Counted from the stretch's first letter, positions 20,111 through 30,244 are shown. The stretch is 64,000 nt of DNA from Leifsonia aquatica (GCF_014190775.1 NZ_JACHVP010000004.1:407124-471123); one strand, 5' to 3'. Numbers and translations are program-made. Notes: generated from the sequence alone by a model not told the origin.

Positions 20111-21072
20111 GAGAGTTCTCCCGCGCTCGCAGAGGCTACCGCCCTCGCGGACGGGGTCCTGCGGGAATTGCAAGCGGCAGCTATCTTTCGCCAATCACGT
20201 GCCGCGACAACGCGCTCGCTCCGCGTCTGTGGGCCCGCCGCGATTGCTGTGGTGCCGATCATGATCAGCGCGAAACTCCACAGCCCGATCGACAGGATGA
20301 TGAAGACGTGGAGCATCACGTCGAGCGTCAATGCCCATCGCCGCCAGCGGTAGTGACCGAGGATGCTCACCCCGATGGCGAGCTCTATTACGATCGCTCC
20401 CCACGAGAGTGCAGCAACTAGCATGGGAACGCTGGTGATGTTCTCGAGCACGTCACGGACCACGCCTGAGGCGCCGAACATCGAACTTCGCGCGTAGTAG
20501 TACTCGGCGGAACCATTCAGCCAGGCCTCCGTGCCGAACTTCGCGATCGCACTGTTCAGATAGACCACGGCGACCTGAATTCGGATCGCGAGCAAGAAGG
20601 CCGCGGATACTCCCGCCGCGAACGGATGCAGTGGCTCCGGGCTTCGTGACCAGATGGATCTGCGACCATCGGACAGGCAGAGTGGGACAAGAAGCAGGCA
20701 GACGATACGCGCTACCTGGTCACCGCCGTCCGGCAGCGAGATGCTCAGGCCAATCGAGAGACTCACCCAGGCGTGGGGAATCGCTGTCCATCTCGGTCGC
20801 CATCCGCTCACGACGAGGAGCAAGACCGCAATCATGATCCATCGGCGCCAATCCTGCGATACAGCTTCACCGCCGACGCAATACAGCGTGACTACTCTCA
20901 CGCTTTCACAGGCAGGTCCATCTCCTTGCCCGGCTACTGGCTGGAGAAGTGCCGCAGGAGATGTGAACGCCAGTATGGTCAACTGCGCAATGGCGATTAC
21001 GGTTCGGCCGACCGCAAACCATCGGGTTCGAAAGTCGAAGGTGGAGAGGCGTCTAATCAGGCGCGTCGTCAT
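20107..21072 (-). CDS. sdpB: SdpB-family multipass membrane protein, SDP maturation
   Basis: 321 aa from ATG 21072 (agaggaaa before it; start shares one base with the sdpA stop). About seven or eight helices. An HTTM-like core has the motif VVYLNSAIAKFGTEAWLNGSAEYYYARS. Length equals that of Bacillus SdpB, which together with SdpA converts SdpC into the active peptide. A longer frame start at 21207 lies within sdpA and is rejected. GC is visibly lower than in neighbouring genes. Confidence 0.82.
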   Translation of the reverse strand: MTTRLIRRLSTFDFRTRWFAVGRTVIAIAQLTILAFTSPAALLQPVAGQGDGPACESVRVVTLYCVGGEAVSQDWRRWIMIAVLLLVVSGWRPRWTAIPHAWVSLSIGLSISLPDGGDQVARIVCLLLVPLCLSDGRRSIWSRSPEPLHPFAAGVSAAFLLAIRIQVAVVYLNSAIAKFGTEAWLNGSAEYYYARSSMFGASGVVRDVLENITSVPMLVAALSWGAIVIELAIGVSILGHYRWRRWALTLDVMLHVFIILSIGLWSFALIMIGTTAIAAGPQTRSERVVAARDWRKIAAACNSRRTPSARAVASASAGELS

Positions 21073-21644
21073 CACGGTTTCCTCTTCGGCTCCGCGCAAC
21101 TGACGTGTACGCGCGCGATCTGTTGGATCTGCGATCGCTGCACACCGTCGAAGTCTCGATACGCCCACGGTGTCGGTTTTTCGCCTGTCACAAACGCCGC
21201 ACCGCAAATCGTTCGCACGAATGCATCGTTTTCGACGCTCTGGGTCTCGGCGCCCGACGCTTCGCTAAAACAAATCTCGCGATCCATCGGACACTCGTGC
21301 CAATCAGTGATCTGCGATGCGATCAACGCCAACTCCGGACCTTGAGCTCGCTGATTGCGCGACAGCCCGAATGCGTTCTCTACTCGTGTCTGCGGAGTCA
21401 CTAGGAGGGTCTCGCCTGTTCGAGCGTCGTAGACACCGATCTCGGACTCCTCCGGAGACTTGGTGAAGAACGCCCAGCCCTGCGGAACGGTCATCGCTAC
21501 ATATTCACGAACTTTGTCCCGGCCTTCCGGATTGAGGACGTTGCTCGGCCAACCGGCGTAGGCCGACACGAGGAACGCCGGCGCGAGGAGACAAGTTGCT
21601 AGGCCGAACCCGAGAAGTCGGCTTCGGTCGGCCCGTGTAACCAT
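21072..21644 (-). CDS. sdpA: SdpA-family antimicrobial peptide system protein
   Basis: 190 aa. An N-terminal membrane helix (about 9-31) is followed by the SdpA hallmark VPQGWAFFTKSPEE and a soluble extracytoplasmic or peripheral domain. Several cysteines (WHECPMDREICF, TICGAAF, HVSCAEP) could form disulfides if exported. In Bacillus SdpA is required with SdpB to mature SdpC. The start is 3 nt after the sdpC stop and has no good ribosome site of its own, so it is probably translated by coupling. Confidence 0.85.
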   Translation of the reverse strand: MVTRADRSRLLGFGLATCLLAPAFLVSAYAGWPSNVLNPEGRDKVREYVAMTVPQGWAFFTKSPEESEIGVYDARTGETLLVTPQTRVENAFGLSRNQRAQGPELALIASQITDWHECPMDREICFSEASGAETQSVENDAFVRTICGAAFVTGEKPTPWAYRDFDGVQRSQIQQIARVHVSCAEPKRKP

Positions 21645-21647
21645 GAT

Positions 21648-22301
21648 TCAGAGCGTTCGAGCTATCGTCGCCGCGAATGCCTGGAGGTCGAAGTCTTTTG
21701 CGTCCTTGTCGGGCATGTAGTAGACCGCATAGACAGGAACTGCTACAGCTCCGACCACAGCTGCAACCACGACCGCCACAGCGCTTCCGATGAAGAACCA
21801 GATCCCCACTACGCAGCGTCCGACCGCGGCTCCAGTGTCTTGAGCAGGAGCGAAAGATTCTATGTCGGCCCGAAACTGGACAATTGCAGCTTCGACAGCG
21901 AAGGGATCCCCGGACTGAAGTGGGATCGTCACCAAATCGTGGAACCCCGGGTCCGCTTCGTAAAGCGCCTCGAGGACCGACTCATAGGCGGCTTGAGGCT
22001 GTTCCGGTGCCTTGACAGGCACGAGCTTCTCGGCGAGACCGGGATGTGCATCGGCAATACGCCCTCGTCCTGCAAGGAAAAGCATGACGATGTCCAGATC
22101 GTTGTACGTCGAGGCGGCGGTCTGGATCTCACTTCCCGAGGCGACCGGCGCCGGGTGTAGCACCGTGTTCGCTGATCCTTCCGCAGCAACGGCCGGTCCG
22201 CCCGACATCGTCATCGCGAATCCGACAGCCGTCACCATCGCAGCGCCCATCGAAGCGAGGCGGCGTGGTCGGCGGCCGCGTCTCATTTTGTTGGTGGCCA
22301 T
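21648..22301 (-). CDS. sdpC: SdpC-family antimicrobial peptide precursor
   Basis: 217 aa from ATG 22301 (gagtgaggg before it). A signal peptide covers about 1-40 (RRGRRPRR, hydrophobic, AVAA). The pro-region has SdpC-type sequence YNDLDIVMLFLAGRGRIADAHP. The C-terminal part has a long hydrophobic Val/Ala/Gly segment (about 158-196) that begins at Cys163, placed like mature SDP in Bacillus SdpC. Bacillus SDP has two cysteines; here only one is present. A charged tail (PDKDAKDFD...) follows and would be removed. First gene of the operon, preceded by an AT-rich promoter region. Confidence 0.82.
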   Translation of the reverse strand: MATNKMRRGRRPRRLASMGAAMVTAVGFAMTMSGGPAVAAEGSANTVLHPAPVASGSEIQTAASTYNDLDIVMLFLAGRGRIADAHPGLAEKLVPVKAPEQPQAAYESVLEALYEADPGFHDLVTIPLQSGDPFAVEAAIVQFRADIESFAPAQDTGAAVGRCVVGIWFFIGSAVAVVVAAVVGAVAVPVYAVYYMPDKDAKDFDLQAFAATIARTL

Positions 22302-22344
22302 GAAATCCCTCACTCCATTGTGTGTAGTACGGATATTTATGACC

Positions 22345-22372
22345 ATACGGTAAATTTTAGATTCGGACAACG
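22345..22372 (-). promoter_or_regulatory. candidate promoter of the SDP-type operon
   Basis: Minus strand: TTGTCC (22372-22367), 17 nt, TATGGT (22349-22344 by this reading). It stands in an unusually AT-rich stretch 43 bp upstream of the sdpC start. Sigma-70-like but imperfect; no repressor palindrome is obvious. Confidence 0.45.
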
Positions 22373-22398
22373 GTCTTGACGCCCTAGGGGCAGCGAAA

Positions 22399-22425
22399 GG
22401 CCGGCACCCTCAACGGATACCGGCC
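22399..22425 (-). terminator. terminator after hspR
   Basis: On the minus strand GGCCGGTATCC and GGGTGCCGGCC form an 11 bp stem with GU pairs and a 5 nt loop, followed by TTTCG. It lies 17 bp past the hspR stop and separates the chaperone operon from the sdp promoter. Confidence 0.7.
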
Positions 22426-22442
22426 GAAAAATCGAAAGCCGC

Positions 22443-22856
22443 CTACTGCTCCAGCGGCCGCCACACGACCAGCTGCGTGCTGCGGCGCACGCGGGTGCCG
22501 GCGCGCAGCGAGACGACCTCGCCCTCGGAGCCGGCGGCGAAGACGCGGCGGCCCGGACGGTTGAGCAGTTCGTCGGCGAGTGCCGACTCCAGCTCGCGCA
22601 CGCGGGCGCTGAGCGAGCCCACCTGGTCTTCGAGCTCGATGATGCGGCGGATGCCCTCGAGGCTGACGCCCTCGGCGCCGAGCCGCGCGATCTCCTGCAG
22701 CTTCTCCACGTCGCGCATGGAGTACCGGCGCGACTTGCCGGCCGTCCGGCTGGGGCTGACGAGCCCCAGCCGGTCGTACTGGCGGAGGGTCTGCGGGTGC
22801 ATCCCGGCGAGCTCGGCCGCGATCGAGATGACGAAGACCGGGGTGTTCTCGTCCAT
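22443..22856 (-). CDS. hspR: HspR, MerR-family heat-shock repressor
   Basis: 137 aa. The N-terminal MerR helix-turn-helix (VISIAAELAGMHPQTLRQYDRLGLVSPSR) is in the HspR form. A leucine-rich coiled coil (about 70-92) follows, then a basic tail. HspR binds HAIR inverted repeats with DnaK as co-repressor. Two such sites occur upstream of dnaK at 26499-26519 and 26563-26583, so the gene represses its own operon. Starts 2 nt after dnaJ. Confidence 0.95.
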   Translation of the reverse strand: MDENTPVFVISIAAELAGMHPQTLRQYDRLGLVSPSRTAGKSRRYSMRDVEKLQEIARLGAEGVSLEGIRRIIELEDQVGSLSARVRELESALADELLNRPGRRVFAAGSEGEVVSLRAGTRVRRSTQLVVWRPLEQ

Positions 22857-22858
22857 GG

Positions 22859-23860
22859 TCAGCCTCTGGCCTTCGCGAGAAGGTCCTCTCGCGGGTTCTC
22901 GTCGGGGAGCTTCGCGGCGAACGCCTCCAGGGCCTCCTTGGCCTCGGCGGAGAGGTGCGACGGGACGGCGACCTGGACGACGGCGAGCAGATCGCCGGTG
23001 CCCTTCGGCGTCTCCACGCCGCGGCCCTTCACGCGCAGCACGCGGCCGCTCGGGGTACCGGGTGCGACACGGAGCTTGACCGGGTCGCCACCGAGAGTCG
23101 GGACCTCGATGGTGGCGCCGAGGGCCGCCTCCGCGAAGGTGACCGGGACGGTCACGCGCAGGTTGAGGCCGTCGCGCTCGAAGACGGGGTGCTTGCGCAC
23201 GGTGACGGTGAGGACGATGTCGCCGGGCTCGCCGCCGTCCGGGCTGGGCTGCCCTTTGCCGCGCAGCTTGATCTTCTGGCCGTCGGAGACGCCGGCCGGA
23301 ATCTTCACCTTGAAGGGCTTGCCGTCGGCCGACTGGAGGCTGATGGTCTCGCCGCGCGTGGCGGTGAGGAAGTCGATGGTGGTGTGCGCGGTGACGTCGC
23401 GGCCGCGGGTCGGTCCTCCGTATCCGCGGTATCCGCCGGACGAGCTGCCGAAGCGCCCGTTGCCGAAGAGGCCGCCGAACACGTCGTCGAAGCCGCCATT
23501 CTGGCCGCCGCCCTGCTGGAACGTGTAGCCGCGCTGCTGGCCGCCGGCGCCGCCGAACATGCCGCCGAAGACGTCGTCGAAGCCGCCCTGCCCGGCCGAG
23601 CCGGGAGCCGTGAAGCGGGCTCCGCCTCCCATGGCGCGGATCTGGTCGTACTCCTTGCGCTCCTCGGCGTCGCTGAGCACCGAGTAGGCCTCGCTGACCT
23701 CCTTGAACTTCGCCTCGGCAGCGGCATCACCGGGGTTGGAGTCCGGGTGGTACTTGCGGGCGAGCTTGCGGTAGGTCTTCTTGAGGTCCGCTTCGCTGAC
23801 GTCCTTGGAGACGCCGAGGACCTTGTAGAAGTCCTTGTCGAACCAGTCCTGGCTAGCCAC
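22859..23860 (-). CDS. dnaJ: DnaJ-type co-chaperone lacking the zinc-finger domain
   Basis: 333 aa from GTG 23860, set by aaaggaggc; a longer frame to 23914 has no such site. J domain with HPD (YHPDSNPG, residues about 42-49), then a G/F-rich region (about 85-140) and two beta-barrel substrate domains. No cysteine quartet (CxxCxGxG) is present, so it is a class B/CbpA-like J-protein although it sits in the dnaK operon. Stimulates DnaK ATPase. Confidence 0.93.
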   Translation of the reverse strand: MASQDWFDKDFYKVLGVSKDVSEADLKKTYRKLARKYHPDSNPGDAAAEAKFKEVSEAYSVLSDAEERKEYDQIRAMGGGARFTAPGSAGQGGFDDVFGGMFGGAGGQQRGYTFQQGGGQNGGFDDVFGGLFGNGRFGSSSGGYRGYGGPTRGRDVTAHTTIDFLTATRGETISLQSADGKPFKVKIPAGVSDGQKIKLRGKGQPSPDGGEPGDIVLTVTVRKHPVFERDGLNLRVTVPVTFAEAALGATIEVPTLGGDPVKLRVAPGTPSGRVLRVKGRGVETPKGTGDLLAVVQVAVPSHLSAEAKEALEAFAAKLPDENPREDLLAKARG

Positions 23861-23910
23861 GGCGCCTCCTTTCGATCGTGATGGTCGTGGATGAAGTCTG
23901 CATGATGTCC

Positions 23911-23962
23911 GCACGGCGGGCGGCCGGAACGGCGGGACCGTGGCCCCGCCGCTCCGCCGTGC
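23911..23962 (-). other. nested stem-loop in the grpE-dnaJ spacer
   Basis: gcacggcgg (23911-23919) pairs with ccgccgtgc (23954-23962), and inside it cggcggg pairs with cccgccg (about 23930-23951). The 117 bp spacer has no gene. It may attenuate or mark mRNA processing between grpE and dnaJ. Confidence 0.5.
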
Positions 23963-23977
23963 CGTGCATCCGGTCGA

Positions 23978-24571
23978 TCAGGCCGGGACCGCGACGACGA
24001 CCTTCGCCACCCGGACGGTGGTCGAGCCCAGGCGGTAGCCGGTCTCGACGACGTCCGCGACGGTGTCGACCGTCACGCCCGGGGTGGGCTGCTGGAAGAT
24101 CGCCTCGTGGATCTGCGGGTCGAAGGGCTCGCCCTTCTCGCCGTAGGGGGTGAGGCCGAGCCGCTCGACGTTGGTGCGCAGCTTGGCCGCGATGGTCGCG
24201 AACGCGCTGCCCTCGGTGAGGTCGCCGTGCTTCTCGGCGCGCTCCAGGTCGTCGAGCACCGGGATGAGGCCCTTGACGGCCTCGCTCACGGCGCGCTCGC
24301 GCTCGACCTCGCGGTTGGCCTCCGTGCGCTTGCGGTAGTTCGCGTACTCCGCGGTGACCCGCTGGAGGTCGGCGAGCCGCTCCGCCGCGAGCGCGTCGGA
24401 CGTGGTCTGGCCGGAGAGGACGTCCAGGTCGTCGTCCGACAGGACGGGACCCTCCTCGGCGGCCGGGCCGACGTCGACGAGCTCCTCGTGCGACAGGTCG
24501 TGCTCGGACTGCTCCTCGCGCTCGGGGTCGGGCTCGCCCGATCCCGGAGCGCCGGGGTTCTGGTCCGACAT
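23978..24571 (-). CDS. grpE: GrpE nucleotide exchange factor
   Basis: 197 aa. An acidic disordered N terminus (1-60) precedes the long dimerising helix (ADLQRVTAEYANYRKRTEANREVE) and the C-terminal beta domain with the GrpE signature (PFDPQIHEAIFQQPTPGV to GYRLGSTTVRVAKVVV). It releases ADP from DnaK. Lies 2 nt downstream of dnaK. Confidence 0.96.
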   Translation of the reverse strand: MSDQNPGAPGSGEPDPEREEQSEHDLSHEELVDVGPAAEEGPVLSDDDLDVLSGQTTSDALAAERLADLQRVTAEYANYRKRTEANREVERERAVSEAVKGLIPVLDDLERAEKHGDLTEGSAFATIAAKLRTNVERLGLTPYGEKGEPFDPQIHEAIFQQPTPGVTVDTVADVVETGYRLGSTTVRVAKVVVAVPA

Positions 24572-24573
24572 GA

Positions 24574-26433
<1,860 letters not shown>

Positions 26434-26498
26434 ATGTGCTTTCTCTCCTTTGTTGCTGGTCTGCGTATTCGCTGGCCGGTGAAAATCTTGGGTCGAGA

Positions 26499-26519
26499 GT
26501 TGAGCCCCGACGACTCAAC
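26499..26519 (-). promoter_or_regulatory. HAIR operator, proximal
   Basis: gttgagc-N7-actcaac, a close match to the HspR operator CTTGAGT-N7-ACTCAAG, 66 bp upstream of dnaK and near the expected transcription start. Confidence 0.88.
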
Positions 26520-26541
26520 ACTGCCACCCGGGGTGGAACGG

Positions 26542-26547
26542 TGTCAA
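26542..26547 (-). promoter_or_regulatory. -35 element of the dnaK promoter
   Basis: TTGACA on the minus strand, between the two HAIR sites. A -10 would fall near 26519-26525, inside or against the proximal HAIR; the match there (CAGTGT) is weak. Confidence 0.55.
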
Positions 26548-26562
26548 GCGGGAGACCCAAAA

Positions 26563-26583
26563 CTTGAGTACACATGACTCAAC
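26563..26583 (-). promoter_or_regulatory. HAIR operator, distal
   Basis: cttgagt-N7-actcaac: left arm a perfect consensus, right arm one base off. It lies just upstream of the dnaK -35, so HspR can bracket the promoter. Confidence 0.9.
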
Positions 26584-26594
26584 TTTCAGGAGGG

Positions 26595-28178
26595 TCACAG
26601 TATTCCGGTTTCGGAGGATTCGTTGGACGGTTTCGGATCGGGCAGCCGCCGCATCCGCAGAGCATTGGCGACCCCGAGCAGCCCGGCCACGAGCGGCACG
26701 AGCAGGGCGATCTGCAGGGCGAGGGGACGCGCCTCGGTGTTGATGCGGACGACCTCCTCCCGCACCGATTCCGGCTCGCCCGCGAGCAGCTCGGCGAGGC
26801 TCGTGTTCGACATCAGCTGGGCGTCCTCCTCGAGCACGGCGGCGATCTGCTGCTTGTCGTCCGACGGGAGGATGGTGCTCGCCTGCGTCATCGACCCGAA
26901 GGTCGCGGCCAGCGTCGAGAGCATGATCGCCCCCGCGAACGCCAGGCCGAACGACAGCCCGAAGGAGCCGGCGGCGGAGTTGACCCCGGCGGCCTCGCTG
27001 ACGCGCTCGTCCGAGATCGGCGAGAGCGTGTAGTTGTTGAGCTGCGAGACCAGCAGCCCCAGCCCGCAGCCGGAGACGATGAGCGGCAGCGTGAGGTACC
27101 AGCCCGAGGTGGCGATCGGCACGAGCAGGATGACGACGGCGATCCCGACGACGACCAGCGCGAACCCCCAGAGGATGAGCGTCGCCGGTCGTCGCTTCAG
27201 CCCGCGCCCGGCCAGGAGCGCGACGGCGAACATGCTCAGGGAGAGCGGCGCGATCGAGAGGCCCGCCCAGAGCGCGTTGTACTCGAGCACCATCTGCAAG
27301 TAGATCGGCAGCGCGATCATGGTGCCGCCGAGGGCGATCTGCTGCAGCAGCTGCCCGGACGCTCCGGCCTGGAACAGCCTCGACCGGAACAGCGCGGGGT
27401 CCAGGAGGACGGCCTTCTCGCGCCTGCTGCGCCAGCGCAGCCAGAAGACCAGCCCGGCGAGCGCCGCCGCACCGAGCAGGATGAGCGCCAGCACCCGGTC
27501 GCCGCCCTCCTGCCAGACCAGGATCCCGGTGACGATGCCGCCCATCCCGATCACGGAGAGCAGCGCCCCGAACAGGTCGATCGACCGCGACCCCGCGTAC
27601 GGGACGTCCTTCACCAGCCCGATTCCGGCGAGCACCACCGCGATGATCACGGCTTCGAGCAGGAACCCGACCCGCCAGGAGAGGAAGGTCGTGATGAACC
27701 CGCCGAGCAGCGGCCCGACCGCGGCGGCGATCGCCGCGGACGCCCCGACCAGCGCGTAGACCCGCTTCTGGTGATCGCCGGCGAAGTTGCCGTGGATGAG
27801 CGATTGCATGGCGGGCAGGAGGAGTGAGGCGCCGATCCCGCCGATGATCGCCCAGAAGATGATGACGGCGGTGAGGTCGCGCGCGAGGGTCATCGCGATC
27901 GCGCCCGCCGCGTAGCCGAGCAGCCCGAGGACGTACGCGAGCTTGCGCCCGATCAGGTCGCCCGTCTTGCCGCCGATCAGGATGAACGCGGCCGAAACCA
28001 GTGCCTCCAGCGCGATCGCGCCCTGCACCCCGCTGACCGTCGTCCCGAGATCGCGCACCACGGCGGAGATGGACACGTTCATCAGGGAGGTGTCCACCAC
28101 GAGCACGAACATCGCCATCGCGAGCAGGATGGCGAGCCGAGCATTGAAAGGCGCCGAGGCGTCGGAGCCGCCGGTCAT
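26595..28178 (-). CDS. DHA2-type MFS drug exporter (14 helices)
   Basis: 527 aa from ATG 28178; the open frame extends further upstream without a credible start. About 14 helices, motif A-like GGKTGDLIGRKLAYVLG after helix 2 and motif C-like GPLLGGFITTFLSWRVGF in helix 5, as in EmrB/QacA proton antiporters. A large extracytoplasmic loop lies near the C terminus (residues about 415-490). Probably exports toxic compounds. It is divergent from the alarmone synthetase gene and its 3' end meets the HAIR region. Confidence 0.9.
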   Translation of the reverse strand: MTGGSDASAPFNARLAILLAMAMFVLVVDTSLMNVSISAVVRDLGTTVSGVQGAIALEALVSAAFILIGGKTGDLIGRKLAYVLGLLGYAAGAIAMTLARDLTAVIIFWAIIGGIGASLLLPAMQSLIHGNFAGDHQKRVYALVGASAAIAAAVGPLLGGFITTFLSWRVGFLLEAVIIAVVLAGIGLVKDVPYAGSRSIDLFGALLSVIGMGGIVTGILVWQEGGDRVLALILLGAAALAGLVFWLRWRSRREKAVLLDPALFRSRLFQAGASGQLLQQIALGGTMIALPIYLQMVLEYNALWAGLSIAPLSLSMFAVALLAGRGLKRRPATLILWGFALVVVGIAVVILLVPIATSGWYLTLPLIVSGCGLGLLVSQLNNYTLSPISDERVSEAAGVNSAAGSFGLSFGLAFAGAIMLSTLAATFGSMTQASTILPSDDKQQIAAVLEEDAQLMSNTSLAELLAGEPESVREEVVRINTEARPLALQIALLVPLVAGLLGVANALRMRRLPDPKPSNESSETGIL

Positions 28179-28282
28179 GCGCACATGAGAGCACAGGGCG
28201 CGCGGGTTTGGGTAGCCCGGGGGCCTCCGCCGCCCTCCCCGATTCACACTTTTCGCACAACCACCGTCGATAGCGTGGAGGC

Positions 28283-29050
28283 ATGGACCCAGCCCCTGCC
28301 GACGCCGACACCCCTGCTCTCGCCGGGGAGCACGGAGGGCCGCTGCTGTCGTCGCGCGCCATCGAGGCGCTGCAGAGCATCGACCCCGCGACACTGAGCG
28401 AAGTGCAGGCGTTCCGAGACGATTTCGCGCGGTTCATCATGCCGTACAAGTTCGGCATCGATGAGATCTCGACCAAGGTGTCCATCCTGCGCGAGGAGTT
28501 CGCGGAGCTGCACGAGTACAACCCGATCGAGCACATCTCGAGCCGGCTGAAGTCGGCCGAGAGCATCGAGCAGAAGGTCGTGCGCAAGAACTGCGAGCCG
28601 TCGTTCGAGGCGATCCGCGACGCGATCACCGACATCGCCGGGGTGCGCATCGTGTGCTCGTTCGTCTCCGACGTGTACAGCGTGTTCGAGCTGCTCGTCG
28701 CCCAGGAGGACGTGCGCGTGCTCCGCGTGAAGGACTACATCGCGCACCCCAAGCCCAACGGCTACAAGAGCCTGCACGTGATCGTGGAGGTCCCCGTCTT
28801 CCTCAGCGCCGGCCCGGTGCACGTGCCGGTCGAGATCCAGCTCCGCACGGTCGCGATGGACTTCTGGGCGAGCCTCGAGCACAAGATCTACTACAAGTAC
28901 GACGGCGAGATCCCGGAGCACCTGCTGCGCGACCTCACCGCCGCCGCCGGCACCGCAGGTCAGCTCGACGTGACGATGGAGGACATCCACCGCCAGGTGC
29001 GCGGCGACGGCGGCGGGATGCAGCAGTACACCCTGCCGATCCAGGTCTAG
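28283..29050 (+). CDS. small alarmone synthetase (RelA/SpoT synthetase domain)
   Basis: 255 aa, ggagg before the ATG. Only the (p)ppGpp synthetase fold is present: KVVRKNCEPSFEAIRDAITDIAGVRIVC, then KDYIAHPKPNGYKSLH (nucleotide-binding loop) and VEIQLRTVAMDFWASLEHKIYYK with the catalytic Glu. No hydrolase, TGS or ACT domain, so it is a YjbM/YwaC-like SAS that makes ppGpp from GDP/GTP and ATP. Monocistronic. Confidence 0.93.
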   Translation: MDPAPADADTPALAGEHGGPLLSSRAIEALQSIDPATLSEVQAFRDDFARFIMPYKFGIDEISTKVSILREEFAELHEYNPIEHISSRLKSAESIEQKVVRKNCEPSFEAIRDAITDIAGVRIVCSFVSDVYSVFELLVAQEDVRVLRVKDYIAHPKPNGYKSLHVIVEVPVFLSAGPVHVPVEIQLRTVAMDFWASLEHKIYYKYDGEIPEHLLRDLTAAAGTAGQLDVTMEDIHRQVRGDGGGMQQYTLPIQV

Positions 29051-29078
29051 CGCGATCCCGGTCTAGGGCGATCCCGGC

Positions 29079-29816
29079 CTAGCGCGCCTCCAGCCACTCG
29101 GCGAAGGTCTGCCGGCCGAGGCGCGCGTCCGGGCCGCCGAGGATGGTGCCATCGCGGAGCGCACGGCCCCAGCGACCGGGCAGCGGCACGGTGATCACCC
29201 GGCCGCCCCGCCCGGTCGCGGCGAGGTAGCGGCGGACGAGGTCGGGCATGTCCTCGACCAGCGGCCCCGCCAGATCGCGGTCGAGCCCGCGCGGCTCTCC
29301 GACCGCGATCGCGGCGAGCGCCTCACCGACCTCGGCCGCGGCGATCGGCTGCGAGCGCATCGCGGGCACGAGGTGGAACCGCTTCTCACCGTCGCCGAGG
29401 AGCTGCGCGGCGAACTCGTGGAACTGCGTCGCGCGCAGGATGCTCCATCCCGTGCCGGACTCCTGGACCAGCTGCTCCTGCAGCGCCTTCCCCGCGTAAT
29501 AGGCGGACGGCGCCGCCACCGCCCCCACGATCGACAGCGCGACGTGGTGCGGCACGCCCGCGCTGCGTTCGGCGGCGAGCAGGGAGCGGGTGACCCCGCC
29601 GAAGAACTCCCGCGACACGCGACCCGAGGTGGTCTGCACGCTCGTCACGTCGACCAGCGCCGCGCATCCTTCGATCGCGGCGGCGACCCCGTCCGCGTCG
29701 CGCACGTCCACGCCGCGCGAGCGGCTGAGCACGACGGCCTCGTGGCCGCCCGCCTCGAGGGCGGCCACCACGTGCCGGCCGACCACGCCCGTCCCTCCCG
29801 CGACGGCGACCCTCAT
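29079..29816 (-). CDS. NAD(P)-binding NmrA/epimerase-like oxidoreductase
   Basis: 245 aa from ATG 29816. Rossmann motif VAGGTGVVGRHVV at the N terminus; atypical SDR of the NmrA/SDR_a5 type, with YYAGKALQEQ serving as a Tyr-x3-Lys-like pair. It overlaps the upstream membrane-protein gene by ATGA. Epimerase/oxidoreductase genes of this kind are classic partners of ECF41 sigma factors, and the divergent gene at 30328 is one. Substrate unknown. Confidence 0.87.
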   Translation of the reverse strand: MRVAVAGGTGVVGRHVVAALEAGGHEAVVLSRSRGVDVRDADGVAAAIEGCAALVDVTSVQTTSGRVSREFFGGVTRSLLAAERSAGVPHHVALSIVGAVAAPSAYYAGKALQEQLVQESGTGWSILRATQFHEFAAQLLGDGEKRFHLVPAMRSQPIAAAEVGEALAAIAVGEPRGLDRDLAGPLVEDMPDLVRRYLAATGRGGRVITVPLPGRWGRALRDGTILGGPDARLGRQTFAEWLEAR

Positions 29817-30235
29817 CGCGTCACCGCCTCGGCGCGGCCGCGCAGCGGGAGGATCAGCACGAGGCCCAGCAGTGCGCTCAGGCCGAGCGAGACCAGCGCG
29901 AGGATCTGGTCCCCTGTCGACCCTTCGGGGTGCAGCGCGTGGTAGCCGAAGTGCAGCACGCCGAACGCGGCCCACGCGAGCCCCACGACCCGGCCGGGCG
30001 CTGCCGACCGGCTGAGCGCCGCCGCGATGCTCGCGACGCCGAGGCCCAGGTAGAGGGCGCCGACGTCGCGGATCAGGTGTTCGTTGTACGGGCCGTCGAT
30101 GTCGATCCAGTGCAGCCCGAAACCGGGGAACGAACGGTAGAAGGCGTCGGGCGCGGCGAACGCCCACCCGCCGACGTACGCGGCGAGCGCGGCGCCGACA
30201 CCGAGCAGGGTGCGGCGCAGAGGTGTGTTGTCCAT
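29813..30235 (-). CDS. small membrane protein in the ECF41 partner operon
   Basis: 140 aa from ATG 30235. Four hydrophobic helices (about 8-28, 52-70, 78-97, 107-128) with a short acidic loop (GLHWIDIDGPYNEHLIRDVG). Resembles DUF4345/DoxX-like small membrane proteins. First gene after the divergent ECF41-type promoter; overlaps the oxidoreductase gene. No enzymatic motif seen. Confidence 0.78.
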   Translation of the reverse strand: MDNTPLRRTLLGVGAALAAYVGGWAFAAPDAFYRSFPGFGLHWIDIDGPYNEHLIRDVGALYLGLGVASIAAALSRSAAPGRVVGLAWAAFGVLHFGYHALHPEGSTGDQILALVSLGLSALLGLVLILPLRGRAEAVTR

Positions 30236-30244
30236 ACCGTCCAG

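Noticed and set aside
19772..22301. Prophage or transposon carrying the sdp genes
   Set aside because: No integrase, transposase, att-like direct repeat or tRNA at the borders; only base composition suggests transfer.
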